From Bauldia sp. (lineage in GTDB: Bacteria > Pseudomonadota > Alphaproteobacteria > Rhizobiales > Kaistiaceae): a stretch of DNA of 64,000 bases. The notes under the pieces were generated by a model. That model made no database searches. It saw only the letters and a list, made by a program, of their open reading frames with translations, and was not told where the DNA came from. Below, in pieces: positions 17,996-26,850 of this stretch. The position numbers were made by a program, and so were the translations under genes. Numbering within the stretch: the first letter of the stretch is position 1; each line of letters starts with the position of its first letter. The stretch covers positions 310,001-374,000 of the forward strand of contig JAHCJY010000004.1 of NCBI GenBank assembly GCA_026126065.1, in the 5' to 3' direction.

Positions 17996-18229
17996 ATGCC
18001 GATGGACGCTCGTGACATCGAGACGCTGATCAAGTCGGCACTGCCGGACGCCAAGGTCGTGCTTCGCGACCTTGCCGGGGACGGCGACCACTACGCCGCC
18101 GAGGTGGTCTCGGAAGCCTTCCGTGGCAAGAACCGCGTGCAGCAGCACCAGATGGTCTACGCCGCGCTCAAGGGAAAGATGGGCGGCACGCTCCACGCCC
18201 TCGCGCTCCAGACGAGCGTGCCGGAGTAG
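17996..18229 (+). CDS. BolA/IbaG family protein
   Basis: A 77-residue BolA-type protein with the class II KH-like fold, containing the invariant histidine in VQQHQMVYAALKGKMGG and the acidic GDGDHYAAEVVS segment. BolA proteins partner with monothiol glutaredoxins in Fe-S and iron homeostasis. The monothiol glutaredoxin gene is the next gene, 153 bases on, which fits that partnership. ATG 17996 has a strong GCGGAGGACC site. A longer in-frame start upstream lies inside purL and is discarded. Confidence 0.93.
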   Translation: MPMDARDIETLIKSALPDAKVVLRDLAGDGDHYAAEVVSEAFRGKNRVQQHQMVYAALKGKMGGTLHALALQTSVPE

Positions 18230-18382
18230 CGGCTTTCCGCGCAGGAGACCGAAGCGTCCCGCTCCGCGCGGGCCGGTCATGCGCTTTGCGCGTCGACAGT
18301 GCTGGAAATAAAGGCGGCTGAGGACTATTTTGATGACAAAGGCATGTCGCCGGGCGGGTGACGATCAGCCGAAAGGATCATC

Positions 18383-18724
18383 ATGACCGACGTACAGAGC
18401 TGGATCGACAACGAAGTAAAATCCAACGACATGGTGCTCTTCATGAAGGGCACACCGGCGATGCCGATGTGCGGCTTCTCCGGGCAGGTCGTGCAGATTC
18501 TCGACTATCTCGGCGTCCCCTACAAGGGCGTCGATGTCCTCGCCGACCCGGGTGTCCGTCAGGGCATCAAGGAATATTCGAGCTGGCCGACCATCCCGCA
18601 GCTCTACGTGAAGGGTGAGTTCATTGGCGGCTGCGACATCGTCCGCGAGATGTTCCAGGCCGGCGAACTGCAGGACATGCTGGCCGAGAAGGGCCTGACC
18701 GCGAAGCAGACCGCCGCGGAATAG
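18383..18724 (+). CDS. grxD: Grx4-family monothiol glutaredoxin
   Basis: A 113-residue monothiol glutaredoxin with the CGFS active site in [19 protein letters not shown], the cis-proline region [20 protein letters not shown], and the helical end. The family binds a 2Fe-2S cluster with glutathione and delivers it to target proteins, usually together with BolA, which is encoded just upstream. The ribosome site GAAAGGATC stands ahead of ATG 18383. A CPBP membrane protein gene follows after 10 bases, likely in the same transcript. Confidence 0.96.
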   Translation: MTDVQSWIDNEVKSNDMVLFMKGTPAMPMCGFSGQVVQILDYLGVPYKGVDVLADPGVRQGIKEYSSWPTIPQLYVKGEFIGGCDIVREMFQAGELQDMLAEKGLTAKQTAAE

Positions 18725-18734
18725 CCCGGCGCCG

Positions 18735-19514
18735 ATGTCGGCCTTCTGGTCGGCCACGGTCGCACTCACCCTCGCCGGCCTTGTTGGCGTCGTCGCGTTG
18801 GCCGTGTCGGTCGGGCCGGAAACGCTGAAGCTCGTTCCGATCCGGAATGCGCTCCTGAAGCGCCTGGTGCTGGTGATCCAGCCGGCGATCCTTCTCTTCC
18901 TCTGCGCCCTGATCGGCGCTGCGACCACTGACGCTGCCGGAACCCGCTCGCTGATCGCCGAATGGGCCGCCGGCTTCCCACCCGCGCCGGCCGCGCTGAC
19001 CGGGGTCTGGCGCGTGGCCCTCCTCGGCATCCTGTTCGGCTTCTCGCTATTCCTGTTCGACCGGCTCACCAAGCCGTACTGGGCGCCGCCGGGCCGCGGG
19101 CCGGACCTTGCCACCGACTGGAAGCCCTCCGGCTTTGTCGCCGGGCTGTTCTACGGCGGTGTCACCGAGGAAATCATGATGCGCTGGGGCATCATGAACC
19201 TCGTCCTGTGGCTCCTGGTCCGCGTGACGGGCGGGGCCGACGGCAACCCTTCCCTCCTTATGGTGTGGGTCGCGGTGGCGGTGGCGGCGCTGATCTTTGC
19301 GGCGGGCCATCTTCCCGCGGCCATCGCCGGCGGGCTCCGCAACCGCGGCTTCATCGTCCGGACGCTTGCGCTCAACTTCGTCGCCGGCCTCATCTTCGGC
19401 TGGCTGTTCTGGAGCTGGAACCTCGAGACCGCGATGATCGCCCACGCGGCCTTCCACGTCGGCGGTGCCGTGCTGGCGCTAAGCCTCCGGGCTACGGGCG
19501 CGAAACCGGCCTAG
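18735..19514 (+). CDS. CPBP-family intramembrane metalloprotease-like protein
   Basis: A multi-pass membrane protein of 259 residues with the CPBP (CAAX protease and bacteriocin-processing) motifs in order: motif 1 EEIMMRW (EExxxR type), motif 2 FAAGHLP, and a late histidine in IAHAAFHVGG. These glutamates and histidines form a metal site in the membrane in the known family. The substrate is unknown. ATG 18735 follows grxD after 10 bases. Hydrophobic segments predict about seven or eight helices. A palindromic repeat lies beyond its stop. Confidence 0.85.
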   Translation: MSAFWSATVALTLAGLVGVVALAVSVGPETLKLVPIRNALLKRLVLVIQPAILLFLCALIGAATTDAAGTRSLIAEWAAGFPPAPAALTGVWRVALLGILFGFSLFLFDRLTKPYWAPPGRGPDLATDWKPSGFVAGLFYGGVTEEIMMRWGIMNLVLWLLVRVTGGADGNPSLLMVWVAVAVAALIFAAGHLPAAIAGGLRNRGFIVRTLALNFVAGLIFGWLFWSWNLETAMIAHAAFHVGGAVLALSLRATGAKPA

Positions 19515-19542
19515 GCGAACCGCTCGCGCCCGAACGCTCCTC

Positions 19543-19646
19543 CGCTCATCCCCGCGAAGGCGGGGACCCATCCAAAGCAGAAATCCGCGCGAAGCGCGCC
19601 TTCCTTGCGAAGAGAGATGGGCTCCCGCCTTCGCGGGAGTGAGCGG
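19543..19646. repeat. Palindromic dispersed-type repeat between CPBP gene and rpsD
   Basis: Two inverted arms of about 30 bases, 19543-19572 and 19617-19646, differ at only a few positions. Each carries a core of the type CCCGCGAAGGCGGG. The 44 bases between them contain a smaller GC palindrome (CGCGCGAAGCGCG). Such bodies are common as dispersed intergenic repeats in Rhizobiales genomes. They can act as transcript ends or protein sites, but no function is shown here. Confidence 0.75.
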
Positions 19647-19700
19647 TTGTGGGTTCGATCGCGCCGATTTGACCGGTCAAGACCGGTGCAGAAAACGAAA

Positions 19701-19721
19701 AGGGCCGCCCGAGGCGGCCCT
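19701..19721 (-). terminator. Rho-independent terminator of rpsD
   Basis: Read on the minus strand, GGGCCGCC pairs with GGCGGCCC around a three-base loop, followed by TTTTCGTTTTC. It begins about 22 bases after the rpsD stop. A 12-base perfect palindrome (TTGACCGGTCAA, 19669-19680) lies just beyond it. Confidence 0.9.
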
Positions 19722-19743
19722 TCGAAATCTGCGGAGCGAAAGC

Positions 19744-20361
19744 CTAGCGCGAGTAGAACTCGACGACCAGATTCGGCTCCATCACCACCGGGTACGGCAC
19801 GTCGGCGAAGGCCGGGACGCGCATGAAGGTGGCGGTCATCTTCGAGTGGTCGGCCGCAATGTAGTCCGGCACGTCGCGCTCGCCGAGGGAAACGGCCTCG
19901 AGCACCATCACGCTCTGCTTGGACTTGGCGCGGACTTCGATCACGTCGCCGACCTTGCAGCGGTAGCTGCCGATGTTGACGCGCTTGCCGTTCACGTTGA
20001 CATGGCCGTGGTTCACGAACTGGCGCGCGGCGAACACGGTCGGCACGAACTTGGCGCGGTAGACGATTGCGTCGAGGCGGCTCTCGAGGAGGCCGATCAG
20101 GTACTCGGACGTGTCGCCGGTCTTGCGCGACGCCTCGGTGTAGATCTTGCGGAACTGACGCTCGGAGAGTTCGCCGTAGTAGCCCTTGAGCTTCTGCTTG
20201 GCGCGAAGCTGCACGCCGAAGTCCGAGAGCTTCTGCTTGCGCCGCTGGCCGTGCTGGCCGGGGCCGTATTCGCGCTTGTTGACCGGGCTCTTGGGCCGGC
20301 CCCAGATGTTCTCGCCGAGGCGGCGGTCGATCTTGTGCTTCGAGGCATTGCGCCGTGACAT
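19744..20361 (-). CDS. rpsD: 30S ribosomal protein S4
   Basis: A primary 16S rRNA-binding and assembly protein of the small subunit. The 205-residue sequence has the N-terminal [20 protein letters not shown], the [17 protein letters not shown] segment, and the S4 RNA-binding fold with [16 protein letters not shown]. It ends in VEFYSR as usual. ATG 20361 is the conserved start. The gene is monocistronic here, with its own terminator downstream and a roughly 200-base upstream gap that should carry the promoter. Confidence 0.98.
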   Translation of the reverse strand: MSRRNASKHKIDRRLGENIWGRPKSPVNKREYGPGQHGQRRKQKLSDFGVQLRAKQKLKGYYGELSERQFRKIYTEASRKTGDTSEYLIGLLESRLDAIVYRAKFVPTVFAARQFVNHGHVNVNGKRVNIGSYRCKVGDVIEVRAKSKQSVMVLEAVSLGERDVPDYIAADHSKMTATFMRVPAFADVPYPVVMEPNLVVEFYSR

Positions 20362-20570
20362 CGCATATCCCTTTGGATGCTGGGGTAGCGCCCTCCTCTG
20401 TCCCGTTGCCGGGACCGACAGGAAGATGCGGAGGCTATCCGCGTCTCCCACGGGTGCGTGGAAACGCCCGGGAGCCGTGGCCACCGGGCGAAGGCGGCGA
20501 TGTACCGGCCGGGCCGGTACAAGTCAACCGATGAGGCGCGGACTCCCAAAGAGCCGCAGAGGGTCGAGCC

Positions 20571-21641
20571 TTATCCCGTGATCGGGATCGGCGGATTCAT
20601 GCCGCGACGGTGGACGATGAGGCCGCCGAGGAGGAGGAACGCGACGACCTGGTGGCCGAGCGCGAGACCGACCGGAAGGGTGGCGCCCGCGGCGACGACC
20701 GTGGCGATGCCCAGCGCCATCTGAAGGACGACCAGCCCGACCAGCCGATAGGACGAGAAGGCGACCCGGCTGCCCGGAAGGCGGCGGGCGAGCCAGAACG
20801 CCTGGACGACGACAAGGATGGCGATGAGATAGGCGACCATGCGGTGGAAGAAATGCACCGTGGTGCCGCGCTCCTCGAACAGGAGCGCCGGGATCATCTC
20901 GCCGTTCATGGCCGGCCAGCCGACGCCGCGGTTCCACGCATCGAGCCCCGCGACGAGGGCGCCGAGGAAGAGCTGGAAGAACAGCAACGCAATCAGGACC
21001 GCGCCGAACGTCTTCACGGCGCCATCGGGATAGTTCGCCACCGGCCGCCCGGGCCGGAGGCCCCGCGCCACCCACAGGAGGTAGCTGAAGATCAGCGAGG
21101 CAAGGATGAGGTGGATCGCCAGCCGGTACTCATCGACCGAAACCAGGGTCGTCCCCTCTTCGACGCCGCTCTGGACCATGAGCCAGCCGGCAAGGCCCTG
21201 GAGGCCGCCGAGCGCAAAGATAGTCACGAGCTGCGGCCACAGGCGGCGCTCGATGCGGCCGGTGAACAGGAAGAAGAGAAACGGAACGGCGAAGACGACG
21301 CCGACCAGCCGCGCCAGAACGCGATGCGACCACTCCCACCAGAAGATGCCCTTGAACTCGGACAGCGTCATGTCCGGGTTGATGACCTCGTACTGCGGGA
21401 TCTGCTGGTACTTGAGGAACTCTTCCTGCCATTCCGCCTCGTTCAGGGGCGGGATGACGCCGTGGATCGGCCGCCATTCGGTGATGGAAAGACCGGAGTC
21501 GGTGAGCCGCGTGGCGCCGCCAACGAAAACGATCAGCAACACCATCGCGGCGAGCGCGTAGAGCCAGAGCCGAACCAGCCGTCGATCCTTGTCGCGGTTG
21601 CGTGTGACAATGGGAGTCGTGGCGGTCGCAGCAATGGTCAT
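20571..21641 (-). CDS. ctaA: Haem A synthase (COX15/CtaA)
   Basis: Oxidises the C8 methyl of haem O to make haem A for aa3-type cytochrome oxidase, in the inner membrane. The 356-residue protein has about eight hydrophobic helices in the two four-helix bundles of the CtaA fold. Family landmarks are GGATRLTDSGLSITEWRP, the first-bundle histidine in WWEWSHRVLARLVG, GLQGLAGWLMVQSG, and the second-bundle HFFHRMVAYL. It starts at ATG 21641. No other oxidase gene is in the window. Confidence 0.96.
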   Translation of the reverse strand: MTIAATATTPIVTRNRDKDRRLVRLWLYALAAMVLLIVFVGGATRLTDSGLSITEWRPIHGVIPPLNEAEWQEEFLKYQQIPQYEVINPDMTLSEFKGIFWWEWSHRVLARLVGVVFAVPFLFFLFTGRIERRLWPQLVTIFALGGLQGLAGWLMVQSGVEEGTTLVSVDEYRLAIHLILASLIFSYLLWVARGLRPGRPVANYPDGAVKTFGAVLIALLFFQLFLGALVAGLDAWNRGVGWPAMNGEMIPALLFEERGTTVHFFHRMVAYLIAILVVVQAFWLARRLPGSRVAFSSYRLVGLVVLQMALGIATVVAAGATLPVGLALGHQVVAFLLLGGLIVHRRGMNPPIPITG

Positions 21642-21839
21642 GGGCGGATGTCCTGATTGCCGGTCGCATTACCCCCCGGCCGCGGGGCCTGCAACATCGG
21701 TCCGTGCGACAGATTCCCGTCCTGCCGGAACGGGGACCGCACGATGCCGCGCAACCCGCCAGTATTCGCGAGAAAGGGAGGCGCTTTGCCGGCGGCCGGC
21801 GATACGATAAGCAGTGACGTCACCTGGGAGCCGTCAACC

Positions 21840-22067
21840 TTGAGCATCCGAACCCGCAAGCTGATCGGCACGATCCTCCTGCTTCTGTTCGTCGGCTTCT
21901 ATGCCCTGCTCGTCATGGCGCTCGGCTCGTCGCGTCTCCTCGACATGAACGGCTTCGTGACGCTGCTCTTCTATGCCGGAGCCGGCCTTCTCTGGGTTCC
22001 CCCGGCTGCCCTGATCATCCGCTGGATGCAGCGGCCGGATCGGGAAACGCTCGCCGGCTCCCGCTGA
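21840..22067 (+). CDS. DUF2842 family small membrane protein
   Basis: A 75-residue protein starting SIRTRKLIGTILLLLFVGFYALLVM, with two transmembrane helices and the short conserved end WVPPAALIIRWMQRP. It matches the alphaproteobacterial DUF2842 family of unknown role. The start is TTG 21840, supported by a GGGAG site seven bases upstream and the family N-terminus; the longer in-frame extension upstream has no such sequence. Its last 53 bases overlap the end of the convergent deacetylase gene. Confidence 0.85.
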   Translation: MSIRTRKLIGTILLLLFVGFYALLVMALGSSRLLDMNGFVTLLFYAGAGLLWVPPAALIIRWMQRPDRETLAGSR

Positions 22068-23097
22068 GCCGACGCCTGAGCGCCGACGCGGCGAACGGGG
22101 CGCCGCTCAACAGCACCTCCACATGGCGCACATCCTGGAAGTGGCCGTTGAGCGAGATGCGCGGCAAGGCGGTCGGCTCGGCTGCGGATGCTGAGGTCAG
22201 CGTGCCGGGCGTGGTGCGGACCGCCGACGCGAAACCGAGTTCGGCGAGTAGGCGGTAGTCGCGCTCGCCGACCTTGCCGGGATAGCCGTAGGGATAGGCG
22301 AAGTGCCGGGGACGGCTGCCGAGTTCCCGCTCGAGCCGGTCGGCGCCCCGGACGACTTCTTCCCGCGCCCTCCGGTCGGACAGCCGGCCGAGCGCCGGAT
22401 GGTTCACCGTGTGGCCGCCGATGGTCGCGAGACCGCTCGCCGAGAGGCGTCGCAATTCGTCCCAGGTCATGAATGCGGCGTCGAGGAGGCCCGGAACATC
22501 GACGCCGTGGCGGGCGGCAAAATCGTCCATGACGGCGCGCTGGCCATCCTCGGAAAGGGATTCAACGCGCGCGGCCAAGAGGCTGTATGCCCTGTATTTC
22601 TCCTCGATCGTCCGTGTCAGCAGCGTGGCCGCCCTGCCGGCGGTCCATGCGACGCTGTCGGAGCCGGCGATTGCGGCCTCCAGCGTCATCCACCACGGGT
22701 TCGCATCGCGGTCGGGAAAGCCGGTGGCGACGAACACGGTGAACGGCACGCGATGGGCGGCAAAGACCGGGAGCGCCACTTCGAGGTTGTCGCGGTAGCC
22801 ATCGTCGAGGGTGAGGACGACGAACCTGCTTCCCTCCGCACCCCCGGAGAGTCGTGCGAGCGCCTCATCAAGCGTGACGACATCGATGGCGCTCGCCTCG
22901 AACCACGCCAGCAGGCGATCGAGGAAGGCCGGCGTTACTTCGAGGTGCGCGTTCGGCTGGAAGGCATCCGTCGGCGCCACGCGCACGCGATGCATGGTCA
23001 GGATCGCTCCCCGCCCGGCCGTCCACGGCGCGAACACGCGGTGGAGCCGCGTGGCCCCGAGCGTGCGAAGGACCGCCTTCTGGACGGTGCGCTTCAT
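22015..23097 (-). CDS. Polysaccharide deacetylase family protein
   Basis: A NodB-type carbohydrate esterase (CE4) of 360 residues. Motif 1 is LTLDDGYRDN, with catalytic Asp and metal Asp. The metal histidines lie in GGHTVNHPALG, and motif 3 follows in FAYPYGYPGK. Such enzymes remove acetyl groups from polysaccharide chains. The neighbours make exopolysaccharide, so it probably modifies that polymer. No clear signal peptide is seen, which suggests action on lipid-linked intermediates in the cytoplasm or a non-classical position. ATG 23097 (MKRTVQK) is preferred; ATG 23163 upstream is possible. Confidence 0.9.
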   Translation of the reverse strand: MKRTVQKAVLRTLGATRLHRVFAPWTAGRGAILTMHRVRVAPTDAFQPNAHLEVTPAFLDRLLAWFEASAIDVVTLDEALARLSGGAEGSRFVVLTLDDGYRDNLEVALPVFAAHRVPFTVFVATGFPDRDANPWWMTLEAAIAGSDSVAWTAGRAATLLTRTIEEKYRAYSLLAARVESLSEDGQRAVMDDFAARHGVDVPGLLDAAFMTWDELRRLSASGLATIGGHTVNHPALGRLSDRRAREEVVRGADRLERELGSRPRHFAYPYGYPGKVGERDYRLLAELGFASAVRTTPGTLTSASAAEPTALPRISLNGHFQDVRHVEVLLSGAPFAASALRRRLSGSRRAFPDPAAASSG

Positions 23098-23223
23098 GGC
23101 CTTCGCCCTCCCCGGGCGAGTTGCGGCGATCTTCGGTCGCCTTCCTTTGTGTAAAGGTCGCACACGGAATGTTTACGTTGCGTTGATATCTCCGGGCATC
23201 CGGCCTCCAGGCGTAACGCTCTG

Positions 23224-24471
23224 ATGCAGCACGAATTCCGCCCGCTCGACAGGCCGCTGCTCAGTGACCGGAGGCCCATGGACGATCCTGCCGCGTCGAT
23301 CGGCTTCGGCGAAGTGATCCTTTCAGTCCATTCCCGACCGGACGCGATCGAGGCCATCTGGCGGTCGTTCGAGGCAACCGCGATCAAGTCCGTCTACCAG
23401 CGGTACGACTGGGTAAAGGCCTGGTGCGAACACGCGGCGCCAGGCCTCGGCATCGAGCCGGTGATCGTGCTCGGCTCACGCCGCGGACGGCCTGTCATCA
23501 TCCTGCCGCTCGGCCGCCGCCATACGCGCGGCGGCTGGGTCGTCGAGTGGCTGGGATGCTCCCATGTCAACATCGGCTTGGGCCTGTTCGACCGTTCCTT
23601 CGCCACGTCCCTCGACGGGGCGGGCACGCGCAAGCTGCTCGACGAGGTTCTTCGCTCGATTGCACCGGTGGACGTCCTCGCCCTGCGCAACCAGCCGCTC
23701 CGCTGGCAGGGCGTCGCCAATCCGTTCGCTGGACTTCCCGGCCGGATCACCGACCAGCCGGTCCTGGCGATCGCGCTCCAGCCCGACTTCGAGACAATGC
23801 TGGCGGGGCCCGACGGCGCGAGGAAGCGCAAGAAGATGCGCTGGCAGGCGAACACGCTTGTCTCCGTCGGCGGCCACCGTTTCGTCCACGCGACGGACCG
23901 CGAGACCGCACTCGGACTCCTCGACGCCTTCCTCCGCCAGAAGGACGCCCAGTTCGCCCAGGCAGGGATCGCCAACGTCTTTGCCGACGCGGGAACGATC
24001 GCGTTCTTCCGGTCGCTGGTCCTGAACTCGCTCGGGCAGACGGCCCCGCTGATCGAGCTTTACGGCATCGAGATCGAGGGCGTGGTACGTGCGACATTTG
24101 CCGCCGGCATCGATGACGGCCGGCTGCATGGCTATTTTAGCGGCATGAATCTCGACGCCTACCAGCGCGTCAGTCCGGGTGAACTGCTGCTCGCGAACCT
24201 CATCCGCCGCAGCTGCGAGCGCGGCCTCGGCGTCGTCGACCTCGGGGTCGGCGAGGACCGCTACAAGGCATCGTGGCATCCGGTACGCGAGGAGCAGTTC
24301 GCGACCTTCCTCGGCGCTTCGGTGCGAGGCCGGCTCGCCGTGACGTGGCACGCCCTCGCGCAGTCGGCCCGCGTCCGCATCCGGGCCAACCGGACCGCCT
24401 GGGCGGTCGTGAAGCGGATCCGGCGCACGCGTGCGTCGCTGCAGCGGGGCGACGAGGAATCTGGCGCCTAA
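23224..24471 (+). CDS. GNAT-type acyltransferase, CelD/BioF2-like (FemAB-related)
   Basis: A 415-residue protein of the family often annotated as cellulose biosynthesis protein CelD or FemAB-like. It has the early SVYQRYDWVKAWCEHAAP motif, a central KRKKMRWQ basic segment, and the C-terminal half with LIELYGIEIEGVVRATFAAG and LGVGEDRYKASWHP (ending a double GNAT fold). Members act on extracellular polysaccharides or peptidoglycan precursors. Location between the deacetylase (divergent) and the Wzz gene (convergent) suggests it acylates the exopolysaccharide. ATG 23224 or ATG 23278 could be the start. Confidence 0.82.
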   Translation: MQHEFRPLDRPLLSDRRPMDDPAASIGFGEVILSVHSRPDAIEAIWRSFEATAIKSVYQRYDWVKAWCEHAAPGLGIEPVIVLGSRRGRPVIILPLGRRHTRGGWVVEWLGCSHVNIGLGLFDRSFATSLDGAGTRKLLDEVLRSIAPVDVLALRNQPLRWQGVANPFAGLPGRITDQPVLAIALQPDFETMLAGPDGARKRKKMRWQANTLVSVGGHRFVHATDRETALGLLDAFLRQKDAQFAQAGIANVFADAGTIAFFRSLVLNSLGQTAPLIELYGIEIEGVVRATFAAGIDDGRLHGYFSGMNLDAYQRVSPGELLLANLIRRSCERGLGVVDLGVGEDRYKASWHPVREEQFATFLGASVRGRLAVTWHALAQSARVRIRANRTAWAVVKRIRRTRASLQRGDEESGA

Positions 24472-24492
24472 CCTGCCCAGGCCAAGCGTGGG

Positions 24493-26637
24493 CTACGCCG
24501 CGGCCCCCGCCCGTTCCTCGATCGGCGCCTCGGCAACCAGGACCATCACCTCGGCCTCCGACACGGCGCGGACGGATTCGAACGTCGCGACGGTTTCCGG
24601 ATCGGTGGGCTCGCGGTCGGTGACGACGACGGCAACACCTGCGCCCGGCCCGAGCAACGGCAGCATCTCGGAGCCGATGTCGTAGACGACGTGGTCGTAG
24701 GTGTGATCGAGGGCGGTCACCAGGGTCGTCATGCGATCCCCGTCCATCATGTCCGACAGCCGGCGCCGGCGTCCGGCGGGAATGAAATGGGCCGGCGAGG
24801 CCCGGTCGCGGAAGATGACCTGGGCGAACGACGCGTCACCCGCGAACAGGTCGCCGAAGCCGGACAGATTGCCCGCCTCGCCCATCGCCATCCGGTCCGC
24901 CTCGTCGCCGTGGAGGTCCACCAGGAGGACGCGCGCGCCGGTCCGGGCGAGCGCGCGGGACAGCGCGACGGCGGCGAGCGGACGCCCGCCATCCGCCGCC
25001 GAGGGCGTCATGGTGATGAGGACGCGGCGGGCTGCCATCGTGCGGATGTGAGCGGCCATGCCGGCGAGCGCCTCCTCGACCTGTGCGGCGAGGGCATCGA
25101 CGCCCGGATCGCGCGGCATCATGCGCCGAACATCGCCCCCCTCCGACCAGCGAACGGGTTCGGATGCCTCGGCGGGCTGGAGCGGCGGCGCCGCGACGAC
25201 GGGCGGCGGCACCACAATTGACGCGGGCTGCGCGACGAAGACCGGCCGGGTCGCCCGACCTGAGGCGAGTTCGCGGACCAGAACGATGGCGGCGCCCAGC
25301 ATCATCACGACGAGCGCCGCAATGATGCTCATCGGCACCGGCTTCGGATAGGACGGATCGAGCGGCGGGGCGGCGGGCGATACCACGCGGACGTTCACCG
25401 GCAGGAAGCTGGCGTTCTGGCGCGAGACCGCTTCGCGCGAGAGGGCCAGATAAGTCTCGAGGAGGTCGCGCTCGGCCGTCGCTTCGCGCTCGAGTGCCCT
25501 GAGCTGGACCTCGGCCTGGTTCGACGTGGCGGCGGCGGCGCGGAGCTCCGTCTCCGTCGCGGCGAGCTGCGCCTCGTAGTTCCGCGCGAGTTGCGCCTCC
25601 GTCTCGAGGCCGGCAAGGACGTTCCGCGCTTCGGCGCGGACGGCCTCCGCGATGTCGGCCAGCTGTGCGTTCAGTTCGCGGATACGGGGATGGCCCGGCA
25701 TCAGCGTGGCCGACGCCTCGGCAATCTGGCTCCGGATCGCGACCTCCTGCTGGCGGAGATTGGCGACGACCGGCGAATTGAGAATGTCCAGCGACGAAAG
25801 CGCGCCGCCCTGTTCGAGGGTCGTCCGGATGAGCGCCGCCTTCGATTCCGCCTCGGCGCGGGTGGTACGGACGCGGGCGAGTTCGGCCGACGCATCGGCG
25901 AGCCGCTGCGTGGTGATCGTCACAGCCGCATTCTGGCCCGCGAGGAACAGATTGTTGTCGGCCCGGAAGGTCTCGACGGCCTCTTCCGCCGCGACGACGC
26001 GGGCCGAGAGTGCATCGATCTCGGCGCGGAGCCAGTCTGTCGCCACCGCGGTGGCGGAGCGCTGAACCTGGCGTTGCTGCGCGATGTACTGCGCGGCCAC
26101 CGCGTTGGCGATGTCGGCGGCGAGCTGCGGGTCGCCGGCCTCGAAGGCGATCGAGATGACGCGCGTGTCGGTGATCGGATTGACGCTCAGCCGGCTCAGG
26201 AAGTCGGCAAGGACCACCTCCCCGACCGGCGCCGACGGTCCATCGTCGCCGAGCCCGACCATGCCCATGACACGGTCGATGAGGCCCGGCTCCTTGAGCG
26301 AGGGATCGAAATCCGGATGGGCTTCGAGGCCAAGCTGCGCGATGACGGCGAGCGCCACGTCGCGCGAGCGGATGAGTTGCACCTGGCTGGCGACACCCTG
26401 CTGGTCGAGGAGCGCTGCCCTCGTCGCGGCATCGTCGGCGCGGGTGATATCGGTCTCGTCGCCTTCGATGAGGAGCGTCGTCTCTGCGCGGTACACCGGG
26501 TCGGCCAGATTCAGCACGTAGTACACGCCGGCCGCCGCCGCGATCGCGAGGAGGATCAGCAGCGGCAGCTTGCGGAAGACGGAACGGAAGACCGTCCCGA
26601 GATCGATTTCCACATCGCTGGCGTAAGTATTGCTCAT
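24493..26637 (-). CDS. GumC/Wzz-type exopolysaccharide chain-length protein with degenerate kinase domain
   Basis: The 714-residue protein begins with the Wzz domain (first membrane helix about residues 24-43) and continues through long periplasmic coiled coils. The second membrane helix follows a proline-rich PSYPKPVPMSI. It ends in a cytoplasmic domain of the bacterial tyrosine kinase fold. That domain keeps the Walker A'-like strand VLLVDLHGDE and a Walker B-like VVYDIG. The Walker A lysine region is gone: where GxxGEGKT is expected it has SAADGGRP (residues 546-553). There is no tyrosine cluster at the C-terminus. It probably sets chain length and spans to the Wza protein encoded divergently, without kinase activity. 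Confidence 0.9.
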   Translation of the reverse strand: MSNTYASDVEIDLGTVFRSVFRKLPLLILLAIAAAAGVYYVLNLADPVYRAETTLLIEGDETDITRADDAATRAALLDQQGVASQVQLIRSRDVALAVIAQLGLEAHPDFDPSLKEPGLIDRVMGMVGLGDDGPSAPVGEVVLADFLSRLSVNPITDTRVISIAFEAGDPQLAADIANAVAAQYIAQQRQVQRSATAVATDWLRAEIDALSARVVAAEEAVETFRADNNLFLAGQNAAVTITTQRLADASAELARVRTTRAEAESKAALIRTTLEQGGALSSLDILNSPVVANLRQQEVAIRSQIAEASATLMPGHPRIRELNAQLADIAEAVRAEARNVLAGLETEAQLARNYEAQLAATETELRAAAATSNQAEVQLRALEREATAERDLLETYLALSREAVSRQNASFLPVNVRVVSPAAPPLDPSYPKPVPMSIIAALVVMMLGAAIVLVRELASGRATRPVFVAQPASIVVPPPVVAAPPLQPAEASEPVRWSEGGDVRRMMPRDPGVDALAAQVEEALAGMAAHIRTMAARRVLITMTPSAADGGRPLAAVALSRALARTGARVLLVDLHGDEADRMAMGEAGNLSGFGDLFAGDASFAQVIFRDRASPAHFIPAGRRRRLSDMMDGDRMTTLVTALDHTYDHVVYDIGSEMLPLLGPGAGVAVVVTDREPTDPETVATFESVRAVSEAEVMVLVAEAPIEERAGAAA

Positions 26638-26850
26638 CGAACTCGGGCCTACGAAGTCGTCTCGGCAGCAAGAACTATGGTGAGCGGTATCCTAACGACG
26701 CGCTCCCCATTCAACAGGGTATTCATCGAAGTTAATATTCGATGAAGCTAGTCTGCCGACCTCACAACCCTACTGCACACCTGCTTTACGGAACATTAAC
26801 CATGAACGCCAAGATTGGCGGACAGAACAGACCCGTCGCGCACGGCCAGC
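26638..26850. promoter_or_regulatory. Divergent regulatory region of the exopolysaccharide genes
   Basis: The 213 bases between the Wzz gene (minus) and the Wza gene (plus) are clearly more AT-rich than the coding flanks, as expected for two facing promoters. No specific operator could be assigned. This one region probably controls both transport components. Confidence 0.55.

Noticed and set aside
15562-18054. Very long open frame on the minus strand opposite purL
   Set aside because: It is antisense to unmistakable purL and its translation is an Arg/Asp/His-rich low-complexity chain typical of high-GC shadow frames.
24836-26671. A 611-codon minus-strand open frame overlapping the Wzz gene in another frame
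   Set aside because: It is a frame-shifted shadow of the Wzz coding sequence with arginine-rich, low-complexity translation.
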